From the NCBI RefSeq assembly GCF_016545825.1, contig NC_052620.1:6324001-6388000 (forward strand): DNA of 64,000 nucleotides. Reading direction: 5' to 3'. Source of the DNA: Eucalyptus grandis. Lineage: Eukaryota; Streptophyta; Magnoliopsida; Myrtales; Myrtaceae. The notes beneath the pieces are model-generated. The model was given only the letters and a program-made list of their open reading frames with translations. It was not told where the DNA came from and searched no databases. The translations under genes and the position numbers were made by a program. This document shows, piece by piece, positions 44,945-59,061 of the stretch; positions within the stretch are counted from its first letter, which is position 1; the number at the start of each line of letters is the position of its first letter.

Positions 44945-46789
44945 AATGCAGCAGATTCTACCGTTATTCCTTCTTCCTGCTGCACGGTGGAGTTCGGTAA
45001 GAAACTGTTATAAAGAATCAGAAGCTGGAGAATAGCTGAGACAGACTAAACCGAGAATGCGATTTCCTGGCTCACGACTTGTGTATCTAGTGAAAATGTC
45101 CATCACTTTGAATCTTCTCTTTTTGCTCAGTAAGTGTAATGGGGTTGAGATATTTCGAGTTGAGTGAAGATGGGATGTGATTTGCAGCGTTGAATTCCAA
45201 GTTCTAGTTACCGCAAAATGAATACGAAAGATATGAATGAGTAAATATCCGTGCAACCGACTTCTGTAACTTTCGCCTGATTTTCTTATGAGACAGTTCA
45301 CACTGACATCTCCTTTGCTTCATCAAAGTCCAATTGTTTCTGTTAATATTGATCCAATTTTTTGGAATGATGTAGGATGATGTAGTATCCATAGAAATAT
45401 CATAGAAATATGTAGAATACAGGTAAACATCAACAGAACTCTAGAAGAAGCTGAGCCAATGGCCTTCTAGGAAAGTGGGTGGAAGAGATGTTAGGTCATC
45501 TTGTGCTAGTTGGAGGTGCAGAGAAAGGAAAAGCTTGCAGCCTCTTCCCCTTCAAATCTGGCAGAGTCACTGGACAATTCACCGTAGTATTCTCTCAGCT
45601 TGTTCCGACGATTCTACCGAGTTCTCCTTTTCATGACCAGATGACTAGCCTCATATATGTGAACTCCATGTAAAAAAACGAAACCATAAGGACACCAAAA
45701 TGCCAAAAAAAATTTGTATAACCCTCATTTTGTTGTCGAAAGTTTTTATCAGCTCACTTAAATTTTAAATTAAAAAAAAAAATGATCACTTAACTACCAA
45801 TAGAATTCCGACAAAAAAATCGTAAGTGACTTTTTAAATTAATTTTTTTTTTTCTCCCACATGGCTTCTTAAAAAGAAAATGAAGTCCAACGTGGAAATT
45901 CTTTTGTCCACCATAGCAAAAAAAGAAAAAAAACGACATAATTGCAACCTGGGGTTCGCCCTTGTGACGCTTCGATTCTGGTTGCCACAGCTCAGGAGAA
46001 TGAAATCTGAAGTATGGGCAAAGAAGGGACCTGCTCTTTGAGATTGGAGGAGGAAGAAGGGGCCTTACAGGCCGCACCGCAAATCCCGTTATTTTGCTCT
46101 GTATTTCGACTGGGAAGCTTGAAGTGCTTCAAGCTCGCTCAATCTTTTCTTGGTCTTTCTTCGCCAGCAAAGACACTTCCAAGATCCTTGCTCTCTGGTT
46201 TGAACTTCGAGGCCAATGCCTTCTTGCTCTGTTTCGATGAGCTCAGGTCCGAGAGCTATGGTTGAAGTTTGTGTGAAAATCGATTCTGATTAAGCATCAA
46301 CTAGTAATCTAAACATACTTTGATGTGACTATAATATTCTGGATCAGAATTAGAGTTTTGAATTTGGGGGAAAGCTAAATTAGTGTTTCAAATTTGGAAG
46401 AAAACTGAATTAGGGTTTCAATTTTGGATTTATATTTGGGGTAAAATATGTAAACAATCTCATTTATGGTATATATGCTGATTAGAAACGCTAATAAGCC
46501 CTATCAAATGGAAAAATTAATAAAATATATACACATTCGATTTTCGACAATCCAAAACCAAATCAGCGATTAAATAATTTTTTATTTTTAAAAAGTAACA
46601 CTTAAATAATCCGAATTTTTTTTTTTACAATAAAGTGAATATCATACAAAATTTTTGACATTTCTATTATCCTCATAAAAAAAAAAAAAAAAATTAACAA
46701 TGATACCATTAATCTCGTTTGCTTGGTATTGAGTGTTTGTCATGTCCACCCGCTGCTAAAATCATCCACTTAAATATTTGACATCAAAA
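44945..46789. other. Intergenic, no firm gene
   Basis: The first ~200 bp may be the DUF3511 3'UTR. An ATG-initiated 83-codon ORF at 46014-46265 has no recognised domain; it could be a captured gene fragment. A/T homopolymers at 45768, 45842, 46618 and 46677 mark repeat-derived DNA. Confidence 0.5.
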
Positions 46790-47896
46790 CATGAAAAGCA
46801 TCAAAAAAATCATAAATATATTATATTAATATTATTTCAATCTTAAACTATGGTGTCAATTTAATCCTAAATCTTTTAATTAGATTAATTTAGTTCTAAA
46901 TATTTTCACATTTGTATCAATTTAGTCTATCAAACTAATTTAGGTCAAAAATTACCGACGTTGACATTTTTAATAATATTTTAGTAATTTTTTTGAATTT
47001 ATTGATTTTTTTCTTCCCCTTTTTCTTCATTTTCTTTTTCTGGTGACGTTGACAGGCGAGGGTCAACCTCGTTGGGTCGAGGGCACATGACCAAAGCGAG
47101 CAATTGAGGTTGCGTATGTTGCTGGGGATAATTGGGGGGGGGGGCGGTGGTTGGTCTGGGCGGGGTCGAGTGAAGAAGAGGAGTGAGAGACCGGTGATTG
47201 GGACATGATTTTGGGGGTTCAATGATGGATCTAGGGAATGATGCCACAGAGGCCGCCAAATCCATCGGGTTCGAAGATTGAGGCTTCGGCAACGAGGTTG
47301 GGTTGTCCACCATGGCTATAGGGTGTGTCAGCGACAACTCGCGTGGTTTGTCGACCCTCGCCTAAGCTAGCGCGAGGCTCGCCGGGCCTCACCCTTGCCT
47401 AGGTCGGGCCCGACAAAGCCAACCCTCGCTCGAGCGAGGCGCGACAAGGCCACTCCGACATGAGCGAGGGTTAACCTCATCAAATTTGACAAAGGAGGCC
47501 TCGCCTGGCTGTGCCTGGACAAGTGGCGCTTGCCCTTAACCAGACGAGGCCGACCCTCACTTGTGGCTATTGAGGCTAGCCCTTGTTGGCCATGGCTGTG
47601 ATTGGTGGCTAGCGCTGGCCATTAGAAAAATAAAAGGACGAGAAGGGAAAAGGAAAAAAATTCAAAAATTATTTAAAAAATTAAATAAATTCAAAAAAAT
47701 AATTAATATATTATTAAAAATGTCAACATTAATCCTAGTCACTCTACATCGGCCAACCGATGTTCATGTAATTAATTTCCGGCTTAAGTTAGCTGGATGG
47801 ACTAACTTGATTTAGAATTAAATCGATATAATTGAAAATTTTATAACTAAATTGATATAAATATAATCAATTTAAAACTTTTTTTGTACTTTTCCC
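46790..47896. mobile_element. Inverted-repeat DNA element, relative of the one at 61029-61735
   Basis: Left end GAAAAGCATCAAAAAAATC (about 46793) pairs imperfectly with the reverse complement of the right end, GGGAAAAGTACAAAAAAAG (47896), and similarity continues for tens of bases (TTTAGTTxTAAAxxTTTTxA-like). The interior is GC-rich with GAGGCTCGCC, GGCGAGG and CGAGCGAGG words and poly-T/poly-A stretches on either side, the same plan as the 61-kb element. No transposase. Target duplication not resolved. Confidence 0.6.
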
Positions 47897-48094
47897 ACGT
47901 CAAAACTATGCCCAGCTCTACCTCACACTCACTATAAGTTCCTAAAGTCTTGGTGGTGCGAGATGGACGTCATAAAGAATATGCAACTCCGAAAGAAGGT
48001 CCGTCGGAACAACATCCGAAGGATGCAAGGGTCTCCTTGTCATCTAGCAAGAACTCTATGAAATGATATTTTGGAAACTCACTGTAGCAAACAC

Positions 48095-48650
48095 TGAAAA
48101 AAAAAAAAGGGCATGGGATATACTACAAGAAGAATTCCAAGGCATAATAATGGTACGTATTGTTAGACTTTGATCTCTTGAAGGGAATTTGAAAATACTA
48201 AAAGGAAATATTACAAAACCATCTGGCAATATTGTGATAGATTAAAAGAATTAGTAATTCAAACGACTATCTATGGAAAATAGTATCACAGATTAAATGG
48301 TAGCAGAAAAGGCACTGGTGGCACTTACCTAAAAATATAATAGGATTGTTTTACTACCAGTTGGTCAGTAATATCTGCATAGGTCCTCATTTGATTCACT
48401 AGTTCTTTTAATTTACTATAATATTGTTGGACAATCTCATAATCTTTCGTTTTAGTATTTTCAGTTCTTTTAATTTACTATAATATTGTTGAACAATCTC
48501 ATAATCTTTCGTTTTAGTATTTTCGAACCCCTTCTAAGAGATTGAAGTCTAATGTTGCGTACCTCTGTTATGCCTTGAAACTTTTATTGTAAAGTTTCCC
48601 ATGCCCTTTTTGCGATTTTCACTCCAATCTTTTTCAACCATGCTCGACAA
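48095..48650. mobile_element. Two Copia gag (UBN2-type) fragments, tail to tail
   Basis: Plus strand, 48105-48285: pieces reading AWDILQEEFQG, then in another frame IWQYCDRLKELVIQ. Minus strand, 48640 down to 48345: pieces reading AWETLQ, KFQGITEVRN, RLQSLRRG and YEIVQQYYSKLKELVNQMRTY. Both are the gag core of Copia elements with frame breaks. The arms are similar but clearly diverged, so these are separate copies facing each other across about 60 bp. The minus-strand copy contains a perfect-looking 62-bp tandem duplication (about 48400-48525) that shifts its frame. Confidence 0.65.
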
Positions 48651-51183
48651 TGCTCACTCGATGACACATGGACAATGCGATGACACATGGAGCCCCCCTT
48701 CCCGCATCTTTTTGTTATTGGAACACTTGCACCTTCTTTCGGAGTTGCATATTTTTTCTATCCAATACCCCATAAATCTTGGACTTAAGACTTCACTGCT
48801 CCAGTGGATAGAATTATTTGTATCGAAAGTTCAAACGATGTGAGGTAGAGTTAGGTTGTCATAGCTGTGGTGCTGGATTTTTAAGATGGGTGATTTTAGT
48901 AGCAGGTGGAAATTCTATTATATCACTGTCAGTTTTATTATTTATGGAGTTTGGATAAATAAGCCAAGCTACATAGCATTTGAAAAGGTTATCTCGGTGG
49001 AATGATCGGGACAAGTTAAGGGAATAGTATAAGGAAAAGTGATTCTACAAGATCTGATGCATGAAGAGGCTGGAGACTTATTTTTCTGCACCTGCAACAA
49101 GCACTTGATTACCTATATCTAGGCCTCGATTTTCACTCTGTACTTAGAGAAAATATTGAATATGTCTAGTGTATCAGCATGACAAATAAGATGACCCTAG
49201 AGAATGCGACACATGTTGCGTGTCCGACCCACATGGTTAGATCTCTCTTCAAGAAAATCTTGGATCTCTCTCTCTTAAGCCTCTCTGCACACTCTCTCTC
49301 CTTTCTCTTCTCTCTCCCCTGCGCACCTCTCTCGCCCGACTCTCTCTCTTCACTACAGAAATGATGTGAAATCGAAATGAATTGAATTCAACCATTTAAT
49401 GAATGAAACTGCCTTCCAACAACTAAGTAAAGTACCCATAGTTGAAGCTGCATGTAAGCTCCCCTCCCCCAAAAAGAACTCTAGTATCACCCAACAAACA
49501 ACAAGAGATGAACAAAAACAGTCGTTTTTAGTATTTCCAGTTCCGTTTCGATTCTGATCGCCTTTTTTTTTTTGGTTTTTTGCGTGAGCTTCTGTAAGTT
49601 TTTTATCCGACCCATTTCAGCCTATTCCATCTTCACCAAGGCTTCTTGGAGGGGTGTGAGCTGTCCACCTCGTCGTCCAAGTTGCCGGAGACCGCAAACC
49701 TAGGGGGAGAACTTCAGGAGCAACGGGCTGTGCAGATCGAACTCACTGTGCCCTTGGCTCTGCGTGTGTGTGTGTGGAACCCATGCCGTTCGAGACGCTC
49801 ACCCCGTTGGCAGACAGGGCAGCGGCGGGGGCACAGGAGGGCCTCATAGTGGCATTGCTTCTACCGACCAAGAGCATAGCCGGTGGGGAAGCTCTTGTGA
49901 TTGATCAAGCACTCGTGAGCCTTACCCGACACGCTAGAGGAGGTGGTCATTGTTCATAGATTCTAAAGGTGATAAACATATCAAACAAGTAATATAATGA
50001 TGATAAAAGATATCGTCTCATAGAAATTGATGATTAATAAACCGATTAAATATTAAAAATTGACTAATTCTAAAATTTATCCAATAAATCAAAATAAAAT
50101 TGAGAATAAATAAAAATTGACAATCTTGAAGAAAAAAAGACCTTCGACACTAAATGTAGTAAATCAATTAAATAAGATTTCCTCATAACCACTTAATATG
50201 AATTTCAGATTATTATACATACAAAAACAATATTAACCAAATGATAATGGAATTTTATAATCTATTTACTATTATATATCAAGATATAACAAACCTACTC
50301 AATTTCTCAATCCACCATATCTTTATGTAAATTTAAATAAACAAAAGTGCATTAAAATTTGTAAACATTTTCAATTTACAATAAATCTTTTAGATCACTT
50401 TATCACCAAAAGCTACACAAATAATATGATATATTTCTATCCTTATTTAATTCGCGATTATATATCATAAGGAGTAATTACAAATTATCACTTTTCAGTC
50501 TTAAATATACACATCAAATCATTTAAATAGTAGCCAATCACTTAAAAGTGTTAAACGCAATAATATATAACTCACATGAATAAAATTACTTACAAAATAT
50601 AAAAATCATGAAATTCATATTATTATGGTCAGGCTATATCGTAGCTCTAACAAAATAAAATTAAAACATAATAGAAGAAGAAACAAATATATAAATTAAA
50701 CCCAACATCATGAATCAAAGAATAAGAATTTTGTCATCAATTGTCTTCTCTTCAAAATACTAGAAAAACCCCCAAAACAATAAAAAAAAAAAACGATATA
50801 AAAAATAAAAACATAACAGTATCTCCTAGCTCTCAATGTTATTCTATTTATAAGATATATTCAAGATTCCTAACACAAGGCAATCGCTTATTTTTTGGCA
50901 AAAAATCAGAAAATAAATCGCAAAATCCCTGGTTTAATATCCATCTTCCAACGCTTCTTATTTGACTTCCTGAATCAAAGAACCTTCCTTTCCTTCTTTT
51001 TGCCATTTTTTTTCTTATTTTCTCATTATGTTGCATAAACAAGAAAAATTTGGACAAATAGATGGAAATTCAAATATTTTCTCATAGATATTACATTATT
51101 TATTACCAAAAAAAAAAAAAACTATTTTTATAGAGTTATCAGTTGCCACGGAGGTTAAGGTGGTCGGCCGTTCGTCCATGCCC

Positions 51184-51216
<33 letters not shown>

Positions 51217-53480
51217 GAGCGAGATCTGAAAATTTAGATCTCACAAGCGACAGGTGTCGCATTCTCAAGAACCTTCTTATTTGCCACGCTCGCACATAAG
51301 ACGTAGGTAATGTTTTCTCCTGTACTTGACTAGTTTTTGATTGGCCTCTCTATTCATTAATTTGAACTTCCCCAAGTACCATAGAAGTGGCGTCATTTCT
51401 AACAAATTTCCTTCTCGTGGAGTGTCTTTTGAGTGATGGATATCATCTTGAGGTTGGGTGGGTAACTGATCGTCAATTCTAAAAGTTTATCATGTTAGAA
51501 AACTACAAGCATTATTATATTTTCTATCATAGACACTCACTCCTCTTAAGGGAAAGATCATGAAAACTCTGAAACATTTGAACCTAATCCAGATTTTAGA
51601 TCAGAGACTGGAAAATGAGTTCAAATGCAAGCTCCTCTGTAGGGCAGGATAAGGGCATTCCTTGCGCGGATTATTGAGGTCAAACTTCTCAAATGCCCAC
51701 TATGCAATACCTTTTCCCATCTTGCTTTGGTTTCCACATCTACCATGTCCTAAAAGATGGAGTAAAATAAGTGCGTCGTGCCTGAAACAGCACAAATCCT
51801 GGTGCCGTCGGAGTCAGTATCCAGGTACTTGCACTAGTAAAACTAGTTCCTCTGCTGTGAGTTGAAGTAATCTTAATACAAGTGAAATAATGACGAATCA
51901 AATGATAATCCAATCACTTGTTAGTGATTTTAATTTCCTATGCAATGAAAAGGCGAACATACTTATCCCATGGCTTCTTTTAAATGGTTTGATGGATATT
52001 CAGAAGCCATATTAACTGCTAATGGCCACATAAGAGAAACATTTAAAAGAAGCCACGGAAGATTTTTCCATGACAGAAAATAGATAGAGCTAACAAAGAG
52101 ACGTAATCACTATTTTCAAAGTTTACAACTTCTAATGCATTTATGCCTTATACTCGAGTAGTTATTATCTACCAGAAAAAAATCCATTACGTATCAAGCA
52201 CATACATTGGTATGAAACAAAACACCTATGACTATGATACGAATTACCTTCTGCAAACATTAAACTTGAACACTCCAAGGGCAACTACGTTCTAAATAAC
52301 ACCGACATTGACAAGCAACATAATGACACGATATGCCGACATGTTTTTCAAAAACAGAAATTTCGATACATTATATATTAAATATATATTTTTATATATA
52401 CAAAATAAATAATCATTTTTATAATTATTTCAATCAAATTAATTTGAATCAAAATCATAAAAATAACTAATTAAAAAAGCCTAGAATGAATTTACACTAA
52501 AAATATTAATTTTTCATTTATTAATATTATTCATTGTTTCAATTTGACAAATTCAACTCTATTTTAGTAATTCATAAAATTTGAAGAAAAAACAAACGAT
52601 CCATATTCTAGACTCGCATGTTAGATATGTTAGAAGATGAGAAAAAAAAACTTAAAGGATAAATTGTGTATGACAAGAAGTGAAGTCATAAGAGAAAAAA
52701 GATGATTGGGTTTTTTTCTTTCTCCATTTATTATTTTTATTATTGTATTTTATTTTTTTGCATATATATATTTTGACTCTCATATATTGAATTTTTAAAA
52801 TTGACATCGATATCAAAATCACGTGTTGGAAACTCGTATCAAAATTCTAACTCGAATGTCGAAAAGTGTCGGAAAAGTTGACTAGGTATCAGATTTTCCG
52901 ATATGTGTTGGAGAGTGTCCGAGAGTGTTGAAGAGTGTCGAACACTTCGACACGTGTCCGACACAACACGAAAGTATCTGAAAGTGAAGAAGTGTCCAAC
53001 ACGATACGAAGGCCTCATAGACTTTATATTTTACATTGGGACAGATCTATTAACCATTTATCCACATCCAAAGCAACTTCAAAGCTCAAGCATACTAAGC
53101 CGAATTTGAACTCCAATTGTCGTAGCTGCAAATAGATCCCCATAATTACAAGATTTCATTTCCATTATCCGAACTCCCAATGAAACAAGATGAACTCTGT
53201 GATATCAGAAGACAAATCAATATCCCCCACAAATATTTGACGAAACAGGTAGAACTAGTCAGAAGTGAGAAAAGGTGGCAAGAAATAGGAGACAAATATC
53301 TCAAACGCATAGCAGTAACAAACACATAAGATCGGAGCAATCATGAGACCAACGGAACATCATTTAATGGTAATAATTGTTCTACAAGACGACATTAAAA
53401 GCATGAAAAGTTTATTTGCATAGTTTCCACTACATTTGGAGTATTGGACAAGTAATTGACTAAGTAAATTCTACATCCTT
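48651..53480. other. Repeat-rich intergenic DNA, no gene seen
   Basis: Mostly AT-rich. Inverted copies of a GTGTCGCATTCTC-type block occur at about 49180-49215 and 51250-51285, possibly ends of one ~2.1-kb element. A (GA)n run lies at 51184-51209. Around 52800-53010 is a cluster of GTGTCGGA / GTGTCCGACAC words with weaker partners at about 52300-52345, probably another element's ends. Nothing protein-coding is convincing. Confidence 0.5.
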
Positions 53481-53699
53481 TCTAGGAATTAGAATGCCAG
53501 GTGAAAGAAACGCTGGCTTTTGCAGAGCAAGAGAATGAAGTCAGCAGAGTTTGTTTCTAATAGAGATCGTTGTGAGTAAACTAGTGAAATATAAACAGCA
53601 AATATCCAGTTGTCTGTCTCACACGGATTCCAAGGAGGGCCTGCCTGTACAATCCCTGCGTTGAATCTTGTACTTCTCAAAGCATGATGCATCAGCATA

Positions 53700-56600
53700 T
53701 TATCGAACAAATCCATTAATGCTAATACCATCCCCATTAATAACCTTTCCTGAGGGCAGTCCCAGATCAAATGGTCCCAGAGTGTCAGTCTGCAGCAAAC
53801 GATAGCATCTAGCAGATTAGCAGTTGTTCCAGTTTTAGACTTTAGCCCTATAAGCTACAATGCAAGCTATCACATACCCATTTGATTCCTGCTAGACCAA
53901 GGCTGCTTTCATCGTTATAAACTCGTGAACAAAGTTGGAGGGAAGTTTCAGATTCTTGCAAAGCACTAGCATCAAAAGTATTAGGTTCAATCTCGGTCTG
54001 CATGTCATCCTACAAAGCATAGAAAAAGTGAGTCATGCTATAAACATGTCAAGTACATCAAGCCAACCACAAGCTAGTCTGTTTTTCTTGGCCAACCCAA
54101 GGCCTTGACGACATGCATTTCCTAAGCAGAGCAAAATCCTTCTTTTAGCAAAGCCTTTATTATGAATATTTGGACTCTAAAGACAAGAGAGCTCAATACA
54201 TGACAAAAACCAGAAACGCTGTAAGCATAAGACTATCCTATCAGGATAGGATCTGGACTTTATCTGTCCCTGGTGTTTTGCACACACAATGAAGAGTATG
54301 ATCCCCAAGTTTTCCAACTATAAAGCCCTTTGCACAGATGATTAGGGGAGGACCACAAGGACACTAGCTCATTCAACATAACGCTGGTTTAGAAGTGGCA
54401 ACTAGTATCTCATTCAACATTAACACTGCTCCAAACATCCTTTTCACAGAATGCACCGATAATGCAACAATTGCTTAGCATAGGTTAAGCTAATCGGCCT
54501 CTTATTATCACACAAAAATAAATAAATGTAACTATAGAATCAGCGCCCGGCAATCGATGGATGGCTAGGAAGACTATCTACAGGATTCCCCATGTTCGTT
54601 TTTATCCCCCTTCATTTCTCTACTATTTGTTGATATCTAGAAAGTGATCTGTGAGCTAGGAAGTCAAGCAATCTAACTGAACATCTAGAGGTCAAATATT
54701 CACAAAGAACTTCTCAAAGAGTAAATTAAAAAAATAATGGGTATTAAATGTCTTTTATGTCGTGATCCTGATGGCTTTTTCAGTTGAAATATAATCCCAT
54801 AGAAGATCATGGACATAATGTGACAAGAAAATGAGCATAAGAAGTTGACAAACCTCAGCTGCTTTGAGCCTGGCTCCAATTTCAGGGCAGGAGAGCCCAG
54901 CATTGCTACTTCCATTTGAAGTCGATAAATCTTTGCTCATAGAGGACTTCTTAAAAGGAAATGCCATGCATGTATCTTCAGCATCCAAAATGGATGAACA
55001 CGGCTCATTTGATGACTGCTTGTTACTTTGAGAATTTTTAACATGTGTAGTAATTAATGCATCAAATGAATCAGAGGTACATTGGGATGGATGAGAGGTT
55101 TGAACACACCCATTTGTCTTTGACAAAAAACTGCTGAACATGCCCTGCAAGGATGCGTCAGAAAGCAGACCCCCAATGCTAATGTTTGTGAGACTATCTG
55201 TCCATATTTCTGATGATGGCCCGAGACCCCCTTCATTACACTGAAAAGTATTATATTTCAAAGGATGAAAATAGTTAGAAGACAAAAACATTCGCACGGA
55301 ACACGTTAACAATGATACTTGAAAAAAAAATATCTTCATAATAAAAGCAATTGTACAGGAGAAAATCCAGGTAATCATTTGGACGATATCATATTGAAAC
55401 CAAATGTTCCAGGTTATGGACCTACAATGGCAAAGCCAAAATTCTTATACCCTGAACCTAAACAAATGAGGCTAAGATGCCAAAATCAAGAAGGAAACCT
55501 TTAGAAGCCAAATCTATGCTAGAAGGAAAACTATCTGAACCAAATCCCAGTAAGAGTAGACATAATTAAGTCTACACATTTGGAATCTACAACAATGGAA
55601 AAAATGTCAAAAGTACATTTTGATACTGTCACAACCACACCAGCATAGAAAAATGAATCTTGCTACCACCTAAGTTTTCCACAAGAAGTATAGATGCTGA
55701 GGGCAATAGAAAACAAGACATTTCAATATATTGCCCATGTGAAGAAATTTTCAACCACCTAGTATATAACTTCCTATTTTCTTCTACCCTATTTTAAACA
55801 TTCTTGCTTTGCTTCATGGAAGCAAGTGTGAATGCATATGAAGCACCCAAAGTAGGGTCCAGACTCCAAATACCAACCAATCATTAAGAACCTTATAAAA
55901 CCAAATCTATTGGAAAGACAAAAAGTGACAGTAGATATACCATCCGATCTTCTGGATGATCCACTATGTTGTCCACCATGATTTCATGGTACTTCACACC
56001 AACAACTGTTTCGGTTGCTTCACCATCCGCCTGCTCAAACTTTCTCGCCTCTTCACACTTATTATTGATGTTACTCTCACAACCTTTCTGCATGCCTTCA
56101 TGTTGGTGAGAAGAATTGATGAGAAATGACGCAGGGCTCAGGGACTCTGCCGAGGCCAACTCAGAAGATTTACCGAGGCTTTTACTTCCCGCATTGGAGA
56201 GCCAGCCATACCTTGACAAGAAATAAGTCAGAATGACTTCATGCCACATATAAAACTTAACATGAAAATGCTAAGTGAGCATCAGACCTTAGGCGGAACA
56301 AGGCAGGGCTACCAATAGCTGCATGGACATCACCTGCACGTACATCTTTATCATCCAAAGTCCATCTGTCAGGACAACTTTTTGCCTCCTGTTTGCTATA
56401 TGGATAAAGGACAGGTTCTCCAGTTGCAAAGGTCGAACTTCCCCACTTAGTTTGCAGGTGCTTCAGAACAGAGGAAATCCTTTTCCGAGCTTTTAAAGTG
56501 AGCTCTAGATATGGATGGTGTCCATCCTACAAGTGCGAAAGATAAAGATCAGACTTTGCTGCATATACATCAAGTTATGTTTCTTGGCATTCAAGGATGA

Positions 56601-57153
56601 TTATGTCACCTTTTGCAATCCTAAGCAAGTGACTTCATCAACGGGGAAAAGCTGCAACTTGATCTTTGTCGAAGGATCAACTCTTTGCACTGGAGAATGC
56701 TTAACTGCAGGCAACTCTTTTTCTGTTTCCAAGAGATAGGTACCTTGTTCTGGAAAAATTAAAAAAAAAAAAAAAAGCGAAAATCTTGGTTTTATTGGAA
56801 GGTAGAGCATCTGTATCATCGCAAGCTAACAAAGAGTTCTAGTATTTTAGACTTCTCCTAAAAGTAAAAAGGTTAGCACAAAAGCATGGACCCAAGACAT
56901 ACACGTGGAGACTGAACTTCATTATTCTAGCTTCTCCAAAGTAGAGTGAAAACTTAATAAAAGACTAGCTTTTGGGTTAAGTCAATGAAAGGTCACCCCT
57001 AATGCAGCAGAGCTGGGGAGACATCTCGCTCATACCTTTTAAAACGTGATGCGGCTCTTCAGTTCTCTTTACAGATTTATCTCTCCCCTTATAAACTTTT
57101 TTCGCAATGCCACTAGGAGCAGCCTTCACCTTTCTGTGTTTTGCAGGTCTCAT
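53700..57153 (-). CDS. TSL-kinase-interacting protein 1-like (TKI1-like), no SANT domain seen
   Basis: Seven coding exons on the minus strand: 57153-57036, 56749-56610, 56526-56288, 56211-55941, 55240-54854, 54009-53878, 53789-53700. All borders are GT-AG and phases match, giving 458 aa. It begins with a basic stretch (MRPAKHRKVKAAP), then TKIKLQLFPVDE and PYLELTLKARKRISSVLKHL (about residues 68-106), GDVHAAIGSPALFRLRYGWL (about 150-168), and NISIGGLLSDASLQG (about 275-289), which match the middle and C-terminal part of plant TKI1, a nuclear partner of the TOUSLED kinase. Arabidopsis TKI1 is longer with an N-terminal SANT domain; I found no such exon in the 1.8 kb between the start codon and the 5'UTR exon. 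So this is a shorter paralogue, a truncated isoform, or a gene that lost its N-terminus. Confidence 0.85.
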
Positions 57154-58989
57154 TGCAGCTCCACTTATACTTTCATAGTATTACCTGACACTTCCATTCA
57201 CGAAGAAAAAATAAAACTTCAAACCAAGGTACATAGAAATCAGGAAAATCATCATAAAGAATACAAACATTATGCACGAATATAAGTCCCAGACTGCTGC
57301 TTTCATTTTTCCCCCACCATCTTCGCAATACATAATGATACTTCATTAGAAGAAACATGGATACCGATGCACATCTGGATTACCCATACTTATATCTATT
57401 TTGGCAAATTGATAGCAACACCAGGCGCACCCTCAGAGGTAGAACAAAAGCAAGCATTAACACATGAAAAACATGGAGCTCAAATAGCCCATAAACTGTT
57501 CATTATTTATTCCCAAGTAACCTAGGAAGAATCATCAAAAAACAGGAACATATTTACTGTAATTAATCAAAAACTTTTTACCTTTTCCAACTAAAGAAAG
57601 AAACAGAAACAGATAGAACAACCACTATATGGGACTGACTCAAGAGAGTAAGCTTCATGGATTGGGTTGTGAAGGTGGGCACCGGGGACCAACGTAAAGC
57701 TTCTACGAATAGTAAAGTAAAATAATGTTTGATTCTACTAAATTTAGACAGAGTCATCATTACTGTCAAGAAAATCTAGTGACTTTGTTGCAGAAAACAA
57801 CAGAGGCAATCAAAACACGAACCCCAAATAAACATGCAGATGCCATTTACATGGTTCGACCAATTAACCTACATCCATTCCCCATGGAAAGTGACAGTGC
57901 AATTTCACTAGGAAATACAACAGTACACTCAAGTCTCAAACACTATCTCACTCAACCCCGGTGTCGAAAATGCCAAATCTCACTGTTTGGTTCCAGTCTT
58001 TCTGAGAAATCTGATGGCTAACACATGCAAAACAGTCATAAGACTTCATATATATGAATCAATTCTAGTCCTAAGTAGGAAACCTACATCACAGGAAAAG
58101 GCATAAGAATGGAAAACCTGCTGCACCAGGGAACCTACAGGATTAGGAAACCCACTCTTTCCTCATCCTTCACCAATAAAATTAAGATGCATGAAGTTCG
58201 AATTGGACCATAATTTAAGAGACATTTCGTTAAGTTACCGTGTAAAAAGAACATCTCTGTGGGATAATTCACCAGAAGAGCAATATTTAAATGACAACTC
58301 AACTAAGCTATCTGACCCACGAAAAAAAAAAAAAACGAAGCTTTAGGGCCTTAAGCACCACCCAGATCTAAGAACCATCCTCCAGATGAACAACATAAGA
58401 ATAATTGATCTCGCTTACCCAAGCTTCAGAATTTCTCTTTAAGTACTCCGTTTCCAGTTAAATTTGACCAAGCAGGCCTTTACACACTCACAGAATCCAA
58501 AACCAACAGCCATCTCGGTCTCTCTAGCCAAATTCTAAACGGGTTTGCCTGGACTATAGAAACCCTAGCAATCTGATTTACCATAAGCCAGCAAACTATC
58601 AAGCAAGGAACAACGAAAATTCTCCATTCCGCGTACTCCCTCGCAAGCGTCATGCTCAAGATACCAATTCTCAATAAAACCGAGAACATGCCTAACGCAT
58701 CAATCCTCCGTTCACTCCGACAGCATCGACCGAGCAGGGAACCCCGGTAAACACGGATCGATCGCAATTCAGCTAATAGAATCCAACTGTAAATTACTAA
58801 AACCGAGAACAAATCGTTCAATCAGCACATAAAAGGGACAAAAAAACCAGGGACACACAGCACTCTAACACGGAAGAAGCGCCGGCGCCAATTCGACCGG
58901 TATCGATCGAGTCGCGGCGGCTCCAATCGCCGAAAACACGAATCGATCGGAGCGAGGAACAGAGAAGAGGCGGACGGATTGTGGCGTAC
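57154..58989 (-). other. First intron of the TKI1-like gene (5'UTR intron)
   Basis: On the minus strand a donor CGTCAG|GTACGCC at 58990/58989 can pair with an acceptor GTGTCAG at about 57185. The ~1.8 kb between has no coding exon I recognise. At 57790-57990 a segment with ACATGGTTCGACCAATTAACC recalls an old LTR-retrotransposon piece. Confidence 0.5.
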
Positions 58990-59015
58990 CTGACGTTCGA
59001 TCCGAGCGCGCTAGC

Positions 59016-59061
<46 letters not shown>

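Noticed and set aside
46014..46265. Small protein gene
   Set aside because: It starts with ATG but has no recognisable domain, no TATA or splice context, and lies between repeat fragments; kept only as a note.
57578..58821. Minus-strand ORFs in the TKI1-like 5'UTR intron as possible SANT exons
   Set aside because: No tryptophan-spaced SANT/Myb pattern in any frame that I could read; splice-compatible exons not found.
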